Below the pieces are notes generated by a model. That model was not told the DNA's origin. It saw only the letters and a program-made list of their open reading frames with translations, and made no database searches. Below are positions 7,808 through 17,767 of a stretch of 64,000 nt of DNA, one piece after another (the stretch's first letter is position 1; every line of letters begins with the position of its first letter). Origin of the DNA: Adhaeribacter aquaticus DSM 16391. Lineage in GTDB: Bacteria > Bacteroidota > Bacteroidia > Cytophagales > Hymenobacteraceae. Position numbers and translations under genes: made by a program. The DNA is taken from contig NZ_KI421517.1 of assembly GCF_000473365.1 (NCBI RefSeq), forward strand, positions 2,505,504-2,569,503. Reading direction: 5' to 3'.

Positions 7808-9169
7808 TTATTTACTCAGCTCCGCATAATGTTTAAAGAAATAAGGTATGGTTTCAATACCTTTTAAGAAGTTAAATATTCCAAAATGCTCATTAGGTGA
7901 GTGAATAGCATCCGAATCAAGTCCAAATCCCATTAATACAGAATCAAGTCCTAATTCTTGTTTAAACATAGCCACAATAGGTATGCTGCCGCCGCTGCGC
8001 ATTGGCACTGGCTTCTTCCCAAATGTTTGCTCGTAGGCCATACTCGCGGCTTTATAAGCAATAGAATTCATAGGTGTAACGGCCGGCTCACCGCCATGGT
8101 GCGGCCTTACTTCTACTTTTACGCCAGCCGGAGCAATCTGCTCAAAATGCTTTCTGAATAAATTTGTTATTTCCTCTGATGTTTGATGAGGAACCAACCG
8201 CATCGATATTTTGGCAAATGCTTTTGATGGAATAACTGTTTTGGCCCCTTCACCAGTATATCCTCCCCAAATGCCATTTACATCTAATGTTGGCCGAATG
8301 GAGTTACGTTCATTAGTAGAATAACCCGTTTCACCATAAACATCATTCAGGTCTAAGGCTTTTTTATACTCCTCCAGGCTAAAAGGTGCTTTAGCCATTT
8401 CTGCCCGCTCCGCTTCAGATAACTCTTCCACGTTATCATAGAATCCGGGAATGGTAATATGATTGTTCTCATCGTGTAAAGACGCAATCATTTTGCACAA
8501 AATATTAATTGGGTTAGCCACTGCTCCGCCATATAACCCCGAATGCAAGTCGCGGTTAGGACCTGTAACTTCAACTTCATGGTAACTTAAACCGCGCAGC
8601 CCGGTAGTTATGGAAGGAATATCATTGGCAATCATGCCGGTATCCGAGATCAAAATTACATCGGCCTTTAATTTCTCCTTATTGTTTTGTACGAACCATT
8701 CCAGATTATTAGATCCAATTTCTTCCTCCCCTTCTATCATGAATTTAACATTGCAAGCTAATTCCTGCTGTTGCATCATTAACTCAAAAGCTTTTATGTG
8801 CATGTATAGCTGCCCCTTGTCGTCGCAGGCTCCACGCGCATATATTTTTTCATCTTTAATAACCGGCTCAAAGGGTGGCGAGTGCCAAAGCTCCAACGGG
8901 TCGGCAGGCTGCACATCGTAATGTCCATAGGCCAGTACCGTAGGCAAACCCGGATCAATGATTTTCTCGCCATATACAATTGGGTTGCCCGGTGTTTCAC
9001 ATAACTCTACCTTATCTGCTCCGGCCTCCCGCAGTCTATCAGCAATAAATTCGGCTGCTTTTAGTACATCTCCTTTATATTGCAGATCGGCACTAATAGA
9101 AGGAATTCGTAACAAATCCAGCAGCTCGTTAATAAACCGCTCTTTATTTTCCTGGAGATAACTTTGCAT
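7808..9169 (-). CDS. M20-family zinc dipeptidase (CNDP-like)
   Basis: 453 residues, normal for the family. Metal and catalytic motifs are all present: GHYDVQPADP (~81-90, first His and Asp), YARGACDDKGQL (~110-121, bridging Asp), EGEEEIGSNNLEW (~146-158, catalytic and metal Glu) and ISDTGM (metal Asp). The central lid carries GLRGLSYHEVEVTGPNRDLH and SGLYGGAVANP. LDSDAIHSPNEHFG near the C-terminus gives the last metal His. Lacks a signal peptide, so likely a cytoplasmic di- or tripeptidase. Substrate range cannot be told from sequence. Confidence 0.93.
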   Translation of the reverse strand: MQSYLQENKERFINELLDLLRIPSISADLQYKGDVLKAAEFIADRLREAGADKVELCETPGNPIVYGEKIIDPGLPTVLAYGHYDVQPADPLELWHSPPFEPVIKDEKIYARGACDDKGQLYMHIKAFELMMQQQELACNVKFMIEGEEEIGSNNLEWFVQNNKEKLKADVILISDTGMIANDIPSITTGLRGLSYHEVEVTGPNRDLHSGLYGGAVANPINILCKMIASLHDENNHITIPGFYDNVEELSEAERAEMAKAPFSLEEYKKALDLNDVYGETGYSTNERNSIRPTLDVNGIWGGYTGEGAKTVIPSKAFAKISMRLVPHQTSEEITNLFRKHFEQIAPAGVKVEVRPHHGGEPAVTPMNSIAYKAASMAYEQTFGKKPVPMRSGGSIPIVAMFKQELGLDSVLMGFGLDSDAIHSPNEHFGIFNFLKGIETIPYFFKHYAELSK

Positions 9170-9231
9170 GAGATAAAAGATAGGCTACAGCTTAGCAGCA
9201 GCAGTTTTGAAGGTTAAGACTAAAAGTTAAA

Positions 9232-9876
9232 CTATTTTCTGTTTAATATCCGGATATTGGCCTTACTTTCTTGGCCATGCAGCAAACGATTAATATTCTT
9301 TTTATGGGTTAATACAACCATGGCTGATAGCAGAAAGCCGAATATAATCAATAATGGCTCGTCGGGGTGGAAACGTGGCATTAACAACAGTAAAGGAAAG
9401 GAAATAGCTGCTATCATAGAACCTAAAGAAACATACCGGGAAATAAGCAGCACCACAATAAAAATACCTAAACAAATAAGAGCTGCCGGAGTATGTATGG
9501 CCAGGACCATGCCCATTAAAGTAGCCACCCCTTTGCCTCCTTTAAAACCTACGTACACCGGAAAAACGTGCCCCAGTACCGCCAGCACCCCCATTATAAG
9601 TTTATATTGAATTAAATTCTCAGCCGGAATCAGGTTAAGCAGTAGTAGGTAATTAGCTAAAGAAGTAGCCGCCCAGCCTTTAAAAATATCGAAGAGCATT
9701 ACAAAAGAGCCTGGCTTTTTACCTAACACCCGAAAGGTATTGGTAGCCCCGGCATTACCACTTCCATAATCTCTTACATCAATACCAAAGAATGCCCTCC
9801 CCACCCAAACTGCTGTCGGAATGGCTCCTATCAGGTAAGCGGCCAGTAAAAAACCTACTTTTATCAGGATATCCAT
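9232..9876 (-). CDS. plsY: Glycerol-3-phosphate acyltransferase (acyl-phosphate type)
   Basis: 214 residues with at least five membrane segments. PlsY transfers the acyl group of acyl-phosphate to glycerol-3-phosphate, the first step of phospholipid synthesis. Family motifs: IGAIPTAVWVGRAFFGIDVR (~17-36), YGSGNAGATNTFRVLGKKPG (~37-56) and GFKGGKGVATLMGM (~109-122, phosphate-binding Gly-rich loop). The last ~15 residues are polar. Precedes the dipeptidase on the same strand with a 62-base gap. Confidence 0.95.
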   Translation of the reverse strand: MDILIKVGFLLAAYLIGAIPTAVWVGRAFFGIDVRDYGSGNAGATNTFRVLGKKPGSFVMLFDIFKGWAATSLANYLLLLNLIPAENLIQYKLIMGVLAVLGHVFPVYVGFKGGKGVATLMGMVLAIHTPAALICLGIFIVVLLISRYVSLGSMIAAISFPLLLLMPRFHPDEPLLIIFGFLLSAMVVLTHKKNINRLLHGQESKANIRILNRK

Positions 9877-10113
9877 TTCTTAACTTTTATTACTATTGCT
9901 AGTTTTTAACGAAAAATAAACCAGCAGGTATCACCATTTTTTAAGAATTCTTATTCCAAATATAGTCAAATTCAGATGCAGTAAACAAATAAATCGGGTA
10001 TATTTTACAATAAGGCTACCACCCTGTATACTAGAAAATTTTCAAGAACAAACTCCTTAACCCACCCCTTATTGAATAAGATTCACAGAATCAAGGATAT
10101 ATTAAAGTTTATT

Positions 10114-10150
10114 AAAAAAAATGCCACATATAATATGCGGCATTTTTTTT
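10114..10150 (-). terminator. Terminator of the 1743-residue protein gene
   Basis: Hairpin ATGCCACA/TGCGGCAT with one mismatch; on the minus strand it is followed by a T-run (A-run 10114-10121). It overlaps the stop codon of the large gene, leaving no 3' untranslated region. Confidence 0.65.
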
Positions 10151-13100
10151 AGTTCATATCTACATCCGGAAGCAATCCGTCGTCACCTCCCCTTTTAGAC
10201 TTTTTCTTCTTTTTAGGTTCTTTTGGTTCTTCTGTTATTTCGGGTAAAGCACTTTCTCTGGCAGCCGGGGCCGGCGTTTGTACCTTTTCCTCTGTTTTAG
10301 CTTTTTTCTTCTTTTTCTTTGCATCCGTTTCTTCTGCAAAATCAAAACCCGGTTCTTTTGCAGGAGCCACTTTTACTGCCGGGGCATCTGTTTTACTATT
10401 TTTCAAATAGTTTCTTCTAAAATAGTTTACAAACTGCACTTTATCCATCTCCTCGCCTGGGATAAGGGTCCGGCCTTTTTTCTTAGCTATCTGATTAAAA
10501 AACTGTTGCTCAGAAGAAGCGGCCAGCACCACATTGTTATCAAAGCTAAAGTAGTACCAAACCGCTGGCAAAGGTTCTAAATACACACTTACTATATCAG
10601 AGGCTGATCCACGTTTAATTTCGATATAACCAGGTACCTGCGCATTAATGTCGCGTTTTAATACGTTAGATAAGTTCAAATTCCCTACACTGTACCAAGC
10701 TTTGGTAGAATCAGACCATTGCAGCTGAACCCCACTTAACACCAAGCTTTTAACAAACTTAGAAGAAAATGAGGCCAATGGCGTATAGGTAGATTTTTCG
10801 GCAAACGATCGAGCCTCTTTAGTCCCTACAAATTGAGCCAATTTATTTACCACGGAAGCCATATCAACTTTAGCTTCTGGTGCCCCAGACGTAGTTTCTG
10901 ATAAGGTATTACCCATAGAAACTACTGCTTGTTCCGGAAGCTTTATATCCAAAGCCAGTAAGGCATCCATTTTATATTGTTTTTCAGAAGATTTTGCAAC
11001 AGTAGTACCTGCAGCATTTATGGCAAATATTTTGGTTGGATGCATGAGTTTAAACTTTCCTTCGTATCTGGATACATTGGAAGAGTCGTTATAAACTAGC
11101 AGATTACCTTCCAGTTCTTCGCCGGAAACCCGGGCTGGCTTCCCAATCCGAAATTCTTTCTTCTTTTTCAAATAAGCTAATTGTCCCTCTACTTCAAAAA
11201 CATCTAAGTCTGCTTCATCTTTTTTCTTAGAAACAAACGTGTTGTAAATTTTATTATTTGCTGCCGACACGTGCAAACCGGTTTTTAAAGGAGTGGCATC
11301 TGCTGCAGTTGGTTTCTCAATATTAATTTTTACCTCTGCCGGATTAACGGTAGCCTGGTAAGGAAACCAGTCAGAAGCACCTTGGGCATCTGAAAATGCC
11401 AGCTTCACAAAACCATCAAAATCCCAATATTGCTTATTCGAGTTCATGGTTACATTACCTTTGTACCGAACTCCCGGAGCAATAAATAAGTTGTCGTCCT
11501 CTTTTATTGAGGCTAATGCAACCGTATAAGGGACCATATCGTCCTCATCTAAATCGCCTTTAGATTTTCTTTTACCTATTTTGGCCACTAATGTCTTAAA
11601 GCTGGTTGCAGTAGAATCAGTGCCAGTAGAATCAATAACATTGGATATACCTTCCTTTTTACCTAAAAAACCAAAGGCTTTTGCTTTCTTCGGATTCACT
11701 AATTCTTCTGGCGCTGGTTCTTTTCCTTCTCCAGGCGGAGCCGTTAGCGCTTCTATAGCCAGCATGCCATCGGTTTCCTCTTTTTTCTTTTTGTTTAAGA
11801 AGCCTACCTTTCTAAAAACACCTTTTTGCTCAGACTCCTCAACCGGATCATTAACCATGGGGTCATCAGGCAATATCTCTGTATTAATACTGGCAACTTT
11901 AGGCGCTTTAGTAGTATCTATGAACACCTTTGTTTTTACACTGGCTAAAGCTTTGGCTTTATCCATGTTGCGCATGATAAACTTTTCAAACTTAATAGCA
12001 AAAGTATCTGACTGCGCATTCACGTAATTGGCCCGGGCATAACCCTGGTATTTGTACCGCGAAACAATATCAACTTCGCCTTTAAACATCTGATGATGCT
12101 TTTGAATGGTATCGGTAATAACCGCCGCATTCTGAAGCGGTCGCAGTTCAGCTTTCTCTATATAAATCTGGTTGTTTTCCGGAACTATGTGTGCATCGGC
12201 GGCCGCTATATAGGGTATACCTCCTATCAATAAAGTATTCTTGCTGATATCGTAGGTACTGCTTTTAGCCTTAAACTTTAAATTTTCATGAGAAGGCCGG
12301 GTAGAAACAAAGTATGCTTTTGCTTCACTTTTATCATCGGGCTCTTTCATCACTACCAGCTTTTTAGTAACGTCCCATTTACCGCTGTTGAGAGAAGTTT
12401 TAAACTGCGAGTAAGGGAATTCTGTACTTACCGTGCCTGCTTTCTCGGGTGCAAAAGCCGTTATGCCTGATTTTAAATCATAATCTACAAAAACATCCGT
12501 AGCCCGTAAAACCGGTTTCTCCGGAATATTAGATTTAATTTCCAGAATGGCCTTATTAGCTTTGAAATTAGTTTTGGCAAATTGCAATAACGGCGACTTA
12601 ATTGTGCCATCGGTTCCTTCTACCAAGCCATCTCCGTAAAACCCAGTGCGGGTAAGCGTAGCCATGCCCCGGTAAATAAACTTTCCGTTGTACAGTTTAA
12701 TAGGCTCCGATACCGTGCTTATGTTCATGGTATCTTTTTGTGGAAACCACTCCAAAGCATATTTATCAAAATCGGCTTCCATGTAGTAGGCATTGCCAAT
12801 TTGAGCTTCTGTTACAAGGGCCCTTGTTCCTAAAGTATGTACTTTATCCAGGTAAAAAGTAAAGGCATTAGATTGTAGCTTGGCACTTAAATATTCTATA
12901 TCACCATTTCCCTGCAATCCTTTATAATTTAAGGTGATGGTGTTGTAATATTTTCCTTTGCCACCATAAGCAGGTAAGCCCCCTTTAGGTGTTTTATAGA
13001 TAAACCCGAGCGATTGGTCCGGCATTACTTCAAGCTTGGTTTCCAGGGGAGGGAAAATACCTCCGGAGTGAAACTTACCCTTTAAGCCGATGGCCCGCGG

Positions 13101-15380
13101 CACAGTATTGCCCAGGCTATCAATTTTAAAAGGCGGAATTTCAAAATATACGGTGGTGTCGTAGGCTCCTCCTAATATTTCCGGTTTATTGAAAAACACA
13201 TAAGCTCCTGAAGTTGCATTAAACATGGGGTAGTTCAAGTGTTTCTTTTTACCCGATTTATTGTCAGGCTTGTTCAGATATAAAATTCCGGAGGTTTTAT
13301 TAATTGTATTAGAGATAAATTGTTCTCCCGGATCATTTCCCTTCAGGCCTTTTTTATCTTTCTTTTTAACGGCAAAAGCAATGGTATCAATTTTTGCCAT
13401 ATCAATTAGAAAGTCTTTATACTTAAAGGTGAACTTAGAACCCTTAAATTTTAAGTGCGAGGCCAATACCTGCCCATTAAACTTTATATCTCTGTTTCTG
13501 AGAACGCGCACCTGGTTACTATCAGGCACTGCATAAACGGCCATAGAGTCTCCAGTTAAGTAAAACCTTTCTACACCCCGAACTATCAATTCATTTTTAT
13601 TTAAATCCAAAGTGGCATTCTTACCCGAAGGCATCATGGATTTAAGGGTTATATAATCATAATCTTTTTTCTTCTGCGCCGACCGCAGGTAATGAAAAGC
13701 TTTAGCTTTTAAAGTAACTTCTCCGGTTCTGTTATTATAGTACAAGAAATTTTGACGGGCCAACATAGAGGCGGCGACGCGTAATTCATCTTCTTTTATT
13801 TTTGTTTTCTGAGCTAAATCAGCCAGAAAAAAAGAATTGGACCGCTGTTTATCGGCAAAATTTGCCATCACTATCAACGGATGAAAGTCGGCTGTTCCTT
13901 TCAGATGCTCGTAACTGTTCTCGGTAAAATATTCCATCGACATCAACTGAGCCGGCACCTGGTTTTTAGCGCTTAGAATGGAAAAATCGACTAATGGAGT
14001 AGCTAAGTTCCAGTTTAGCATACCCGCATTAATTTCCATTTGGTGATAGGAAGCGTAAAAAGGACTGGTCTGCGATTCATCAAAACGAGTAAGCGACAAA
14101 TTCTTAGTCGGTTTGGAATATTTTAGCCGGATACCCGGGTGCATCAGCGAATCTTTTCCCTGATAAATCAGCACTACGGCTCTATTGGAAATAATTAAAG
14201 AATCGGATAAAGAATAATTAGCTGCTGATGCTTTAAATTTTGGTTTCCCATCCAGGCTTACCGTAATATTTGACGGACTACCATCTAATGCCCCGGTACT
14301 AACTTTACTCCCAATTAAAGAAAAGCCTCCCACATACTGAATATTTTCACCGATATTCTTGATGCGGGCATTATTTGTATAGGTAATAAATTTAGGAAAA
14401 TCTGTATCGCCATTGCCCCTTCTCTGCACACTTCGGTATTCAAAAACACCTTCTACCGGGGCCTCTAAAACAGCCGGGTAGGTTAATGTCACATTTTCAG
14501 CTTTAAAAACCGGCTTGGTCACATCAAAGCTAAATTTTTTAAAATCTGCAGATGCTTCTCCATTCTTTTGCAGCCATTCAAAATGACCTTTATCTCCTAC
14601 GTAAGTATTTTTAGATAAAAGTACCGCTCCGCTCGTGTTTTTTAAAAGCAGCGAATCTTCTCTGTTACTCAGAAATAGATCAATGTTTTGTAACTGTAAC
14701 ACAGCACCCTTTACGGCCGGAATACTGCTAGCCGAACCAGAAACCAAAGCATCAGCAGTTGTGCTATCGGCTACATCCGTAAACCAGGTTATTTCTCCAT
14801 CTTTAACCGGTTTCTTTTTAGCTTCTTTTTTTATTTTTGTTTTTTCATTCTTTTCATCCAGGCTTTTAGATTCTGATCCATCTAAATAGGCAAAAGAGAA
14901 TGTACCCCCTAAAACGCGTAAAGCATTTAGCTGAGATTTATAAATAACTTTAGAATCAAGAAAGGTATAAGCGGTTTGTAAATATTTATCAAAGGCAGGA
15001 ATTTGTTCGTGAGTAAGGGTTTTTTCTGTAACGGTTAAAAATTGGTCTAAAGCAACATTGTTTAAATTCTGGACAGTAACGCCGCTGACTATTGCTCCTA
15101 AAAAGTTTTCGAAATGCGGTCGGGCTCTCAGCTTTCGGCCTAACATTTTTTGTGAAAGATCAATAATGCGGGTCTGCTGAGTGGGTGTCAGTTGTTTATT
15201 ATTCCACAAGCCTTCAAATTTAGCTCCTACCTCCATAGCACCTTGGTTATGGGTAGAAGCCATCATCGATTTAAGATCGGTAATAAACTGCTGGGGTTCC
15301 TTAGATAGTTTGTAGTTTTGTGCCTCCGCCATCCCAACTACCCCAGCTACAAAGAACAAGATAAGGAAAAAGTGTTTCAT
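10149..15380 (-). CDS. Very large exported protein of unknown function
   Basis: 1743 residues with a clear signal peptide (MKHFFLILFFVAGVVGMAEA). I recognise no named domain. The first ~170 residues look helical. After a Lys-rich linker (~170-190) the body to ~1600 is dominated by alternating beta-strand patterns with repeated short motifs such as KFKASAANYSLSDSLIISNR, LKFKGSKFTFKYKDFLIDMA and GKFIYRGMATLTRTGFYGDG. These recur like repeats of an OstA/AsmA-like or beta-solenoid protein (inference). Lys-rich low-complexity segments occur near 1200-1260 and in the last ~80 residues (KKKKKKAK, PKKKKKSKRGG). Just downstream of prmA (8-base gap). Probably periplasmic or envelope-associated. Confidence 0.85.
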   Translation of the reverse strand: MKHFFLILFFVAGVVGMAEAQNYKLSKEPQQFITDLKSMMASTHNQGAMEVGAKFEGLWNNKQLTPTQQTRIIDLSQKMLGRKLRARPHFENFLGAIVSGVTVQNLNNVALDQFLTVTEKTLTHEQIPAFDKYLQTAYTFLDSKVIYKSQLNALRVLGGTFSFAYLDGSESKSLDEKNEKTKIKKEAKKKPVKDGEITWFTDVADSTTADALVSGSASSIPAVKGAVLQLQNIDLFLSNREDSLLLKNTSGAVLLSKNTYVGDKGHFEWLQKNGEASADFKKFSFDVTKPVFKAENVTLTYPAVLEAPVEGVFEYRSVQRRGNGDTDFPKFITYTNNARIKNIGENIQYVGGFSLIGSKVSTGALDGSPSNITVSLDGKPKFKASAANYSLSDSLIISNRAVVLIYQGKDSLMHPGIRLKYSKPTKNLSLTRFDESQTSPFYASYHQMEINAGMLNWNLATPLVDFSILSAKNQVPAQLMSMEYFTENSYEHLKGTADFHPLIVMANFADKQRSNSFFLADLAQKTKIKEDELRVAASMLARQNFLYYNNRTGEVTLKAKAFHYLRSAQKKKDYDYITLKSMMPSGKNATLDLNKNELIVRGVERFYLTGDSMAVYAVPDSNQVRVLRNRDIKFNGQVLASHLKFKGSKFTFKYKDFLIDMAKIDTIAFAVKKKDKKGLKGNDPGEQFISNTINKTSGILYLNKPDNKSGKKKHLNYPMFNATSGAYVFFNKPEILGGAYDTTVYFEIPPFKIDSLGNTVPRAIGLKGKFHSGGIFPPLETKLEVMPDQSLGFIYKTPKGGLPAYGGKGKYYNTITLNYKGLQGNGDIEYLSAKLQSNAFTFYLDKVHTLGTRALVTEAQIGNAYYMEADFDKYALEWFPQKDTMNISTVSEPIKLYNGKFIYRGMATLTRTGFYGDGLVEGTDGTIKSPLLQFAKTNFKANKAILEIKSNIPEKPVLRATDVFVDYDLKSGITAFAPEKAGTVSTEFPYSQFKTSLNSGKWDVTKKLVVMKEPDDKSEAKAYFVSTRPSHENLKFKAKSSTYDISKNTLLIGGIPYIAAADAHIVPENNQIYIEKAELRPLQNAAVITDTIQKHHQMFKGEVDIVSRYKYQGYARANYVNAQSDTFAIKFEKFIMRNMDKAKALASVKTKVFIDTTKAPKVASINTEILPDDPMVNDPVEESEQKGVFRKVGFLNKKKKEETDGMLAIEALTAPPGEGKEPAPEELVNPKKAKAFGFLGKKEGISNVIDSTGTDSTATSFKTLVAKIGKRKSKGDLDEDDMVPYTVALASIKEDDNLFIAPGVRYKGNVTMNSNKQYWDFDGFVKLAFSDAQGASDWFPYQATVNPAEVKINIEKPTAADATPLKTGLHVSAANNKIYNTFVSKKKDEADLDVFEVEGQLAYLKKKKEFRIGKPARVSGEELEGNLLVYNDSSNVSRYEGKFKLMHPTKIFAINAAGTTVAKSSEKQYKMDALLALDIKLPEQAVVSMGNTLSETTSGAPEAKVDMASVVNKLAQFVGTKEARSFAEKSTYTPLASFSSKFVKSLVLSGVQLQWSDSTKAWYSVGNLNLSNVLKRDINAQVPGYIEIKRGSASDIVSVYLEPLPAVWYYFSFDNNVVLAASSEQQFFNQIAKKKGRTLIPGEEMDKVQFVNYFRRNYLKNSKTDAPAVKVAPAKEPGFDFAEETDAKKKKKKAKTEEKVQTPAPAARESALPEITEEPKEPKKKKKSKRGGDDGLLPDVDMN

Positions 15381-15388
15381 ATAGGATA

Positions 15389-16219
15389 CTAAGTGTTCTT
15401 CTTAAGAATAACCGACGTCCAATTATTCTTCACACGGTTTATATTATACGTAATATTATATAGTAAGGCTTGATTATTTATTGCATCCAAATCCTCTGTA
15501 TAAAAACCACTCATAATCAGGGTTCCGCCGGCCTTTAAAAGCTTGCTATATTCCTGCATATCAGCTAAAAGCACATTGCGGTTAATATTGGCCAGTACTA
15601 TATCAAAAGGCTGCTCCTGGCCTACTACTCCAACATCGCCCAACCGTACATCAACCTGGCAATTATTTAGTTCAGCATTTTCGCGGGCATTCTCTACCGT
15701 CCAGTCCTCAATATCTACGGCAACTACTTCGCTTGCACCTAATTTATAAGCCAGAATAGCTAAAATACCGGTACCACACCCCATATCCAGCACCCGCTTC
15801 CCGGCATGATCAACCTCTAGCTGATTTTCAATCATCAGAGAGGTAGTTTCGTGGTGCCCGGTCCCGAACGACATCTTAGGGTTAATAACAATATCATAGG
15901 CAACATGATCGGGTTTAGGATGAAAAGAAGCCCGAACAGAACATATATTGGCAATTAAAAGAGGCTCAAAGTTTTTTTCCCATTCTTCGTTCCAGTTCTT
16001 TTTTTCAATTTCCTGAATGGCATAGGTAAGCGAGTTTTCAACTGAATATTTTTCCAAGACAACTTTTAAATCTTCTTCCGAAAAAATATCTTCCGTTATA
16101 TAAGCGTTCAAACCTTCTTCTGTTTCCATAAAGGTATCGTACCCAATCTGGCCCAGTTCAGCAGTTAAAATATCGTTTAATTCTTCAGGCGAGTAAATAG
16201 TTACTTCAATAAAATTCAT
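15389..16219 (-). CDS. prmA: Ribosomal protein L11 methyltransferase
   Basis: 276 residues. PrmA trimethylates L11 using S-adenosylmethionine. The SAM-binding core is complete: KMSFGTGHHETTSLMIENQL (~112-131), VLDMGCGTGILAILAYKLGA (~141-160, motif I), VVAVDIEDWTVENARENAEL (motif II), and DIVLANINRNVLLADM (~206-221, N-x-N motif IV). The N-terminal ~90 residues form the usual L11-recognition domain. On the minus strand with the large exported protein downstream and a DUF6150-like gene 12 bases upstream, so these are likely one transcript. Confidence 0.95.
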   Translation of the reverse strand: MNFIEVTIYSPEELNDILTAELGQIGYDTFMETEEGLNAYITEDIFSEEDLKVVLEKYSVENSLTYAIQEIEKKNWNEEWEKNFEPLLIANICSVRASFHPKPDHVAYDIVINPKMSFGTGHHETTSLMIENQLEVDHAGKRVLDMGCGTGILAILAYKLGASEVVAVDIEDWTVENARENAELNNCQVDVRLGDVGVVGQEQPFDIVLANINRNVLLADMQEYSKLLKAGGTLIMSGFYTEDLDAINNQALLYNITYNINRVKNNWTSVILKKNT

Positions 16220-16231
16220 GAATAGGGTTGG

Positions 16232-16615
16232 TTAATTCCGGCAACCGGAAAATGTTCTTACTTTGGTAAAATGGATAGAGAAATCGGCTAAAGCCCGATT
16301 GGTAGTTACAAAAAATATATGATCGGCAAAATCACGGTTAGAGGCTATATGCCATAAGCCAGGAGCATCGGCAAATAGTTTGTTGTTTTCTTTAAAAACC
16401 TGCATATCGGCAAAAGCCGACTCGGGCTCCAGGTAAATAACATAACGGGCCAGGTTTTTATGCCGCGGATCGCTGGTTAAATAAACCGATCCAAACAAAC
16501 GGCATATTTCGGGTTCAGCACTTACCGCAACCTTTGCTTTACCGTCGGTAGCCTCTGAAACTGGCTTTTCCCAAAAACTTATTAAAGAAATAAAAGAAAA
16601 AAATAATAAATGCAT
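16232..16615 (-). CDS. Small secreted DUF6150-like (septoil-knot type) protein
   Basis: 127 residues. The start MHLLFFSFISLISFW is a short hydrophobic segment, possibly a signal peptide without a clear cleavage site. The mature part repeats a pattern of aromatic/aliphatic strand plus A-D: ESAFADMQVFKENNKLFADA, ASNRDFADHIFFVTTNRALA, DFSIHF. Two Cys (CRLFGSVYL near 38 and SGCRN at the end) could close a disulfide. The repeat pattern matches the Bacteroidota family I know as DUF6150; I cannot confirm the match by search. Function unknown. Sits between tpiA and prmA. Confidence 0.65.
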   Translation of the reverse strand: MHLLFFSFISLISFWEKPVSEATDGKAKVAVSAEPEICRLFGSVYLTSDPRHKNLARYVIYLEPESAFADMQVFKENNKLFADAPGLWHIASNRDFADHIFFVTTNRALADFSIHFTKVRTFSGCRN

Positions 16616-16725
16616 GCGCCAACAACCATATACTAGGCCCCTCCTATATTTCCTGGAACCTCCAGGTACTTTTTATAAAAGCCTGCTGTTTTGCTAAGTC
16701 AGCAAAAACCTTGCAATTTTTTCAT

Positions 16726-16765
16726 AAAAAAAGCAGGTAGTAAGCATACACCTACATTACCTGCT
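16726..16765 (-). terminator. Terminator downstream of tpiA
   Basis: On the minus strand AGCAGGTA (16765-16758) pairs with TACCTGCT (16739-16732), followed by six T. Its position 30 bases past the tpiA stop fits tpiA termination. Confidence 0.7.
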
Positions 16766-16793
16766 GTTAAATTATAAAAAAATAAGGTATTTT

Positions 16794-17555
16794 TTAGAAA
16801 GATTTGATAATATCCACAAAATCACGGGATTTTAAAGAGGCCCCACCAATTAATCCGCCATCAATATCCGGTTGCGAAAATAACTCTTTTGCATTACCCG
16901 GGTTGGCACTACCACCATATAAAATGGTAGTATCAGCTGCTGCCTGCGCATCGTAATTACGGGCAATTTGTTCCCGAATAAAAGCATGAACTTCCTGAGC
17001 TTGCTGGCTCGTAGCTGTTTTGCCGGTGCCTATTGCCCAAATAGGTTCATAAGCAATTACCACCTGGGCAAACTCCTCGTTGCTTACATGAAATAAACCT
17101 TCTTTTAACTGCGACTCAAGTACTTTAAAAGTTAAGTCCTGCTCCCGCTCTTCCAAAGATTCGCCAATGCAGAAAATTGGTTTTAAACCTTGTTTTAAAA
17201 CAGCTTTAACCTTGGCTTCCAGTAACTGATTATCTTCCTGAAAATACTGCCGGCGCTCGCTATGTCCTAAAATTACATACGATACTCCTACTGATTTTAG
17301 CATACCAGCCGATACTTCACCGGTATAGGCGCCGCTTTCATTCTGGTGGCAGTTCTGAGCTCCAACCTGTATTTTTGCGTTGCCGTTGATGGCTTTGCTA
17401 ACACTGCTTAAGAAAGGGAAAGACGGACAAATAACTACTTCTGTATCATTATTTACTTCGTCCTGAACCATATTTACTACCTCCGAAACCAAAGCTTGTG
17501 CTTCGTCAAAGGTTTTATTCATTTTCCAGTTTCCGGCAACTATTTTCTTTCTCAT
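16794..17555 (-). CDS. tpiA: Triosephosphate isomerase
   Basis: 253 residues, the exact family size. It interconverts dihydroxyacetone phosphate and glyceraldehyde-3-phosphate in glycolysis. Visible: AGNWKMNK (~7-14, Lys13-type active site), ILGHSERRQYF (~95-105, catalytic His), VIAYEPIWAIGTGKTAT (~166-182, catalytic Glu and the mobile lid) and LYGGSANPGNAKELF (~212-226, phosphate loop). Starts with its own upstream region and ends in a terminator, so it is largely monocistronic. Confidence 0.97.
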   Translation of the reverse strand: MRKKIVAGNWKMNKTFDEAQALVSEVVNMVQDEVNNDTEVVICPSFPFLSSVSKAINGNAKIQVGAQNCHQNESGAYTGEVSAGMLKSVGVSYVILGHSERRQYFQEDNQLLEAKVKAVLKQGLKPIFCIGESLEEREQDLTFKVLESQLKEGLFHVSNEEFAQVVIAYEPIWAIGTGKTATSQQAQEVHAFIREQIARNYDAQAAADTTILYGGSANPGNAKELFSQPDIDGGLIGGASLKSRDFVDIIKSF

Positions 17556-17699
17556 TTTATTTTCGGATTTTCTTCACTAACAATTTAAGGCGTAAGATTA
17601 AGGATTTTAACTAAAATAGCCTAAGATTTTACGGCAGGAAATATTTTTTGAATATAAACTTTGCCGGAAAAGTGTTCGTTTCAGATAAAGTAAAACGAC

Positions 17700-17728
17700 T
17701 TGATTGCTTTAAAAAGCAGCTATCTTTA
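17700..17728 (+). promoter_or_regulatory. Bacteroidota-type promoter
   Basis: TTG at 17700-17702 and TATCTTTA at 17721-17728, spacer 18, close to the TTTG / TAnnTTTG consensus of the Bacteroidota primary sigma factor. It lies 40 bases before the ferredoxin-like gene. Confidence 0.45.
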
Positions 17729-17767
17729 CAGCAGCATCGGATTTAACTTTAATTTTAACAAAATAAC

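Noticed and set aside
11581-12027. 148-codon plus-strand frame inside the large exported-protein gene
   Set aside because: Lies fully opposite a long gene with signal peptide; low-complexity Ser/Phe composition typical of a shadow.
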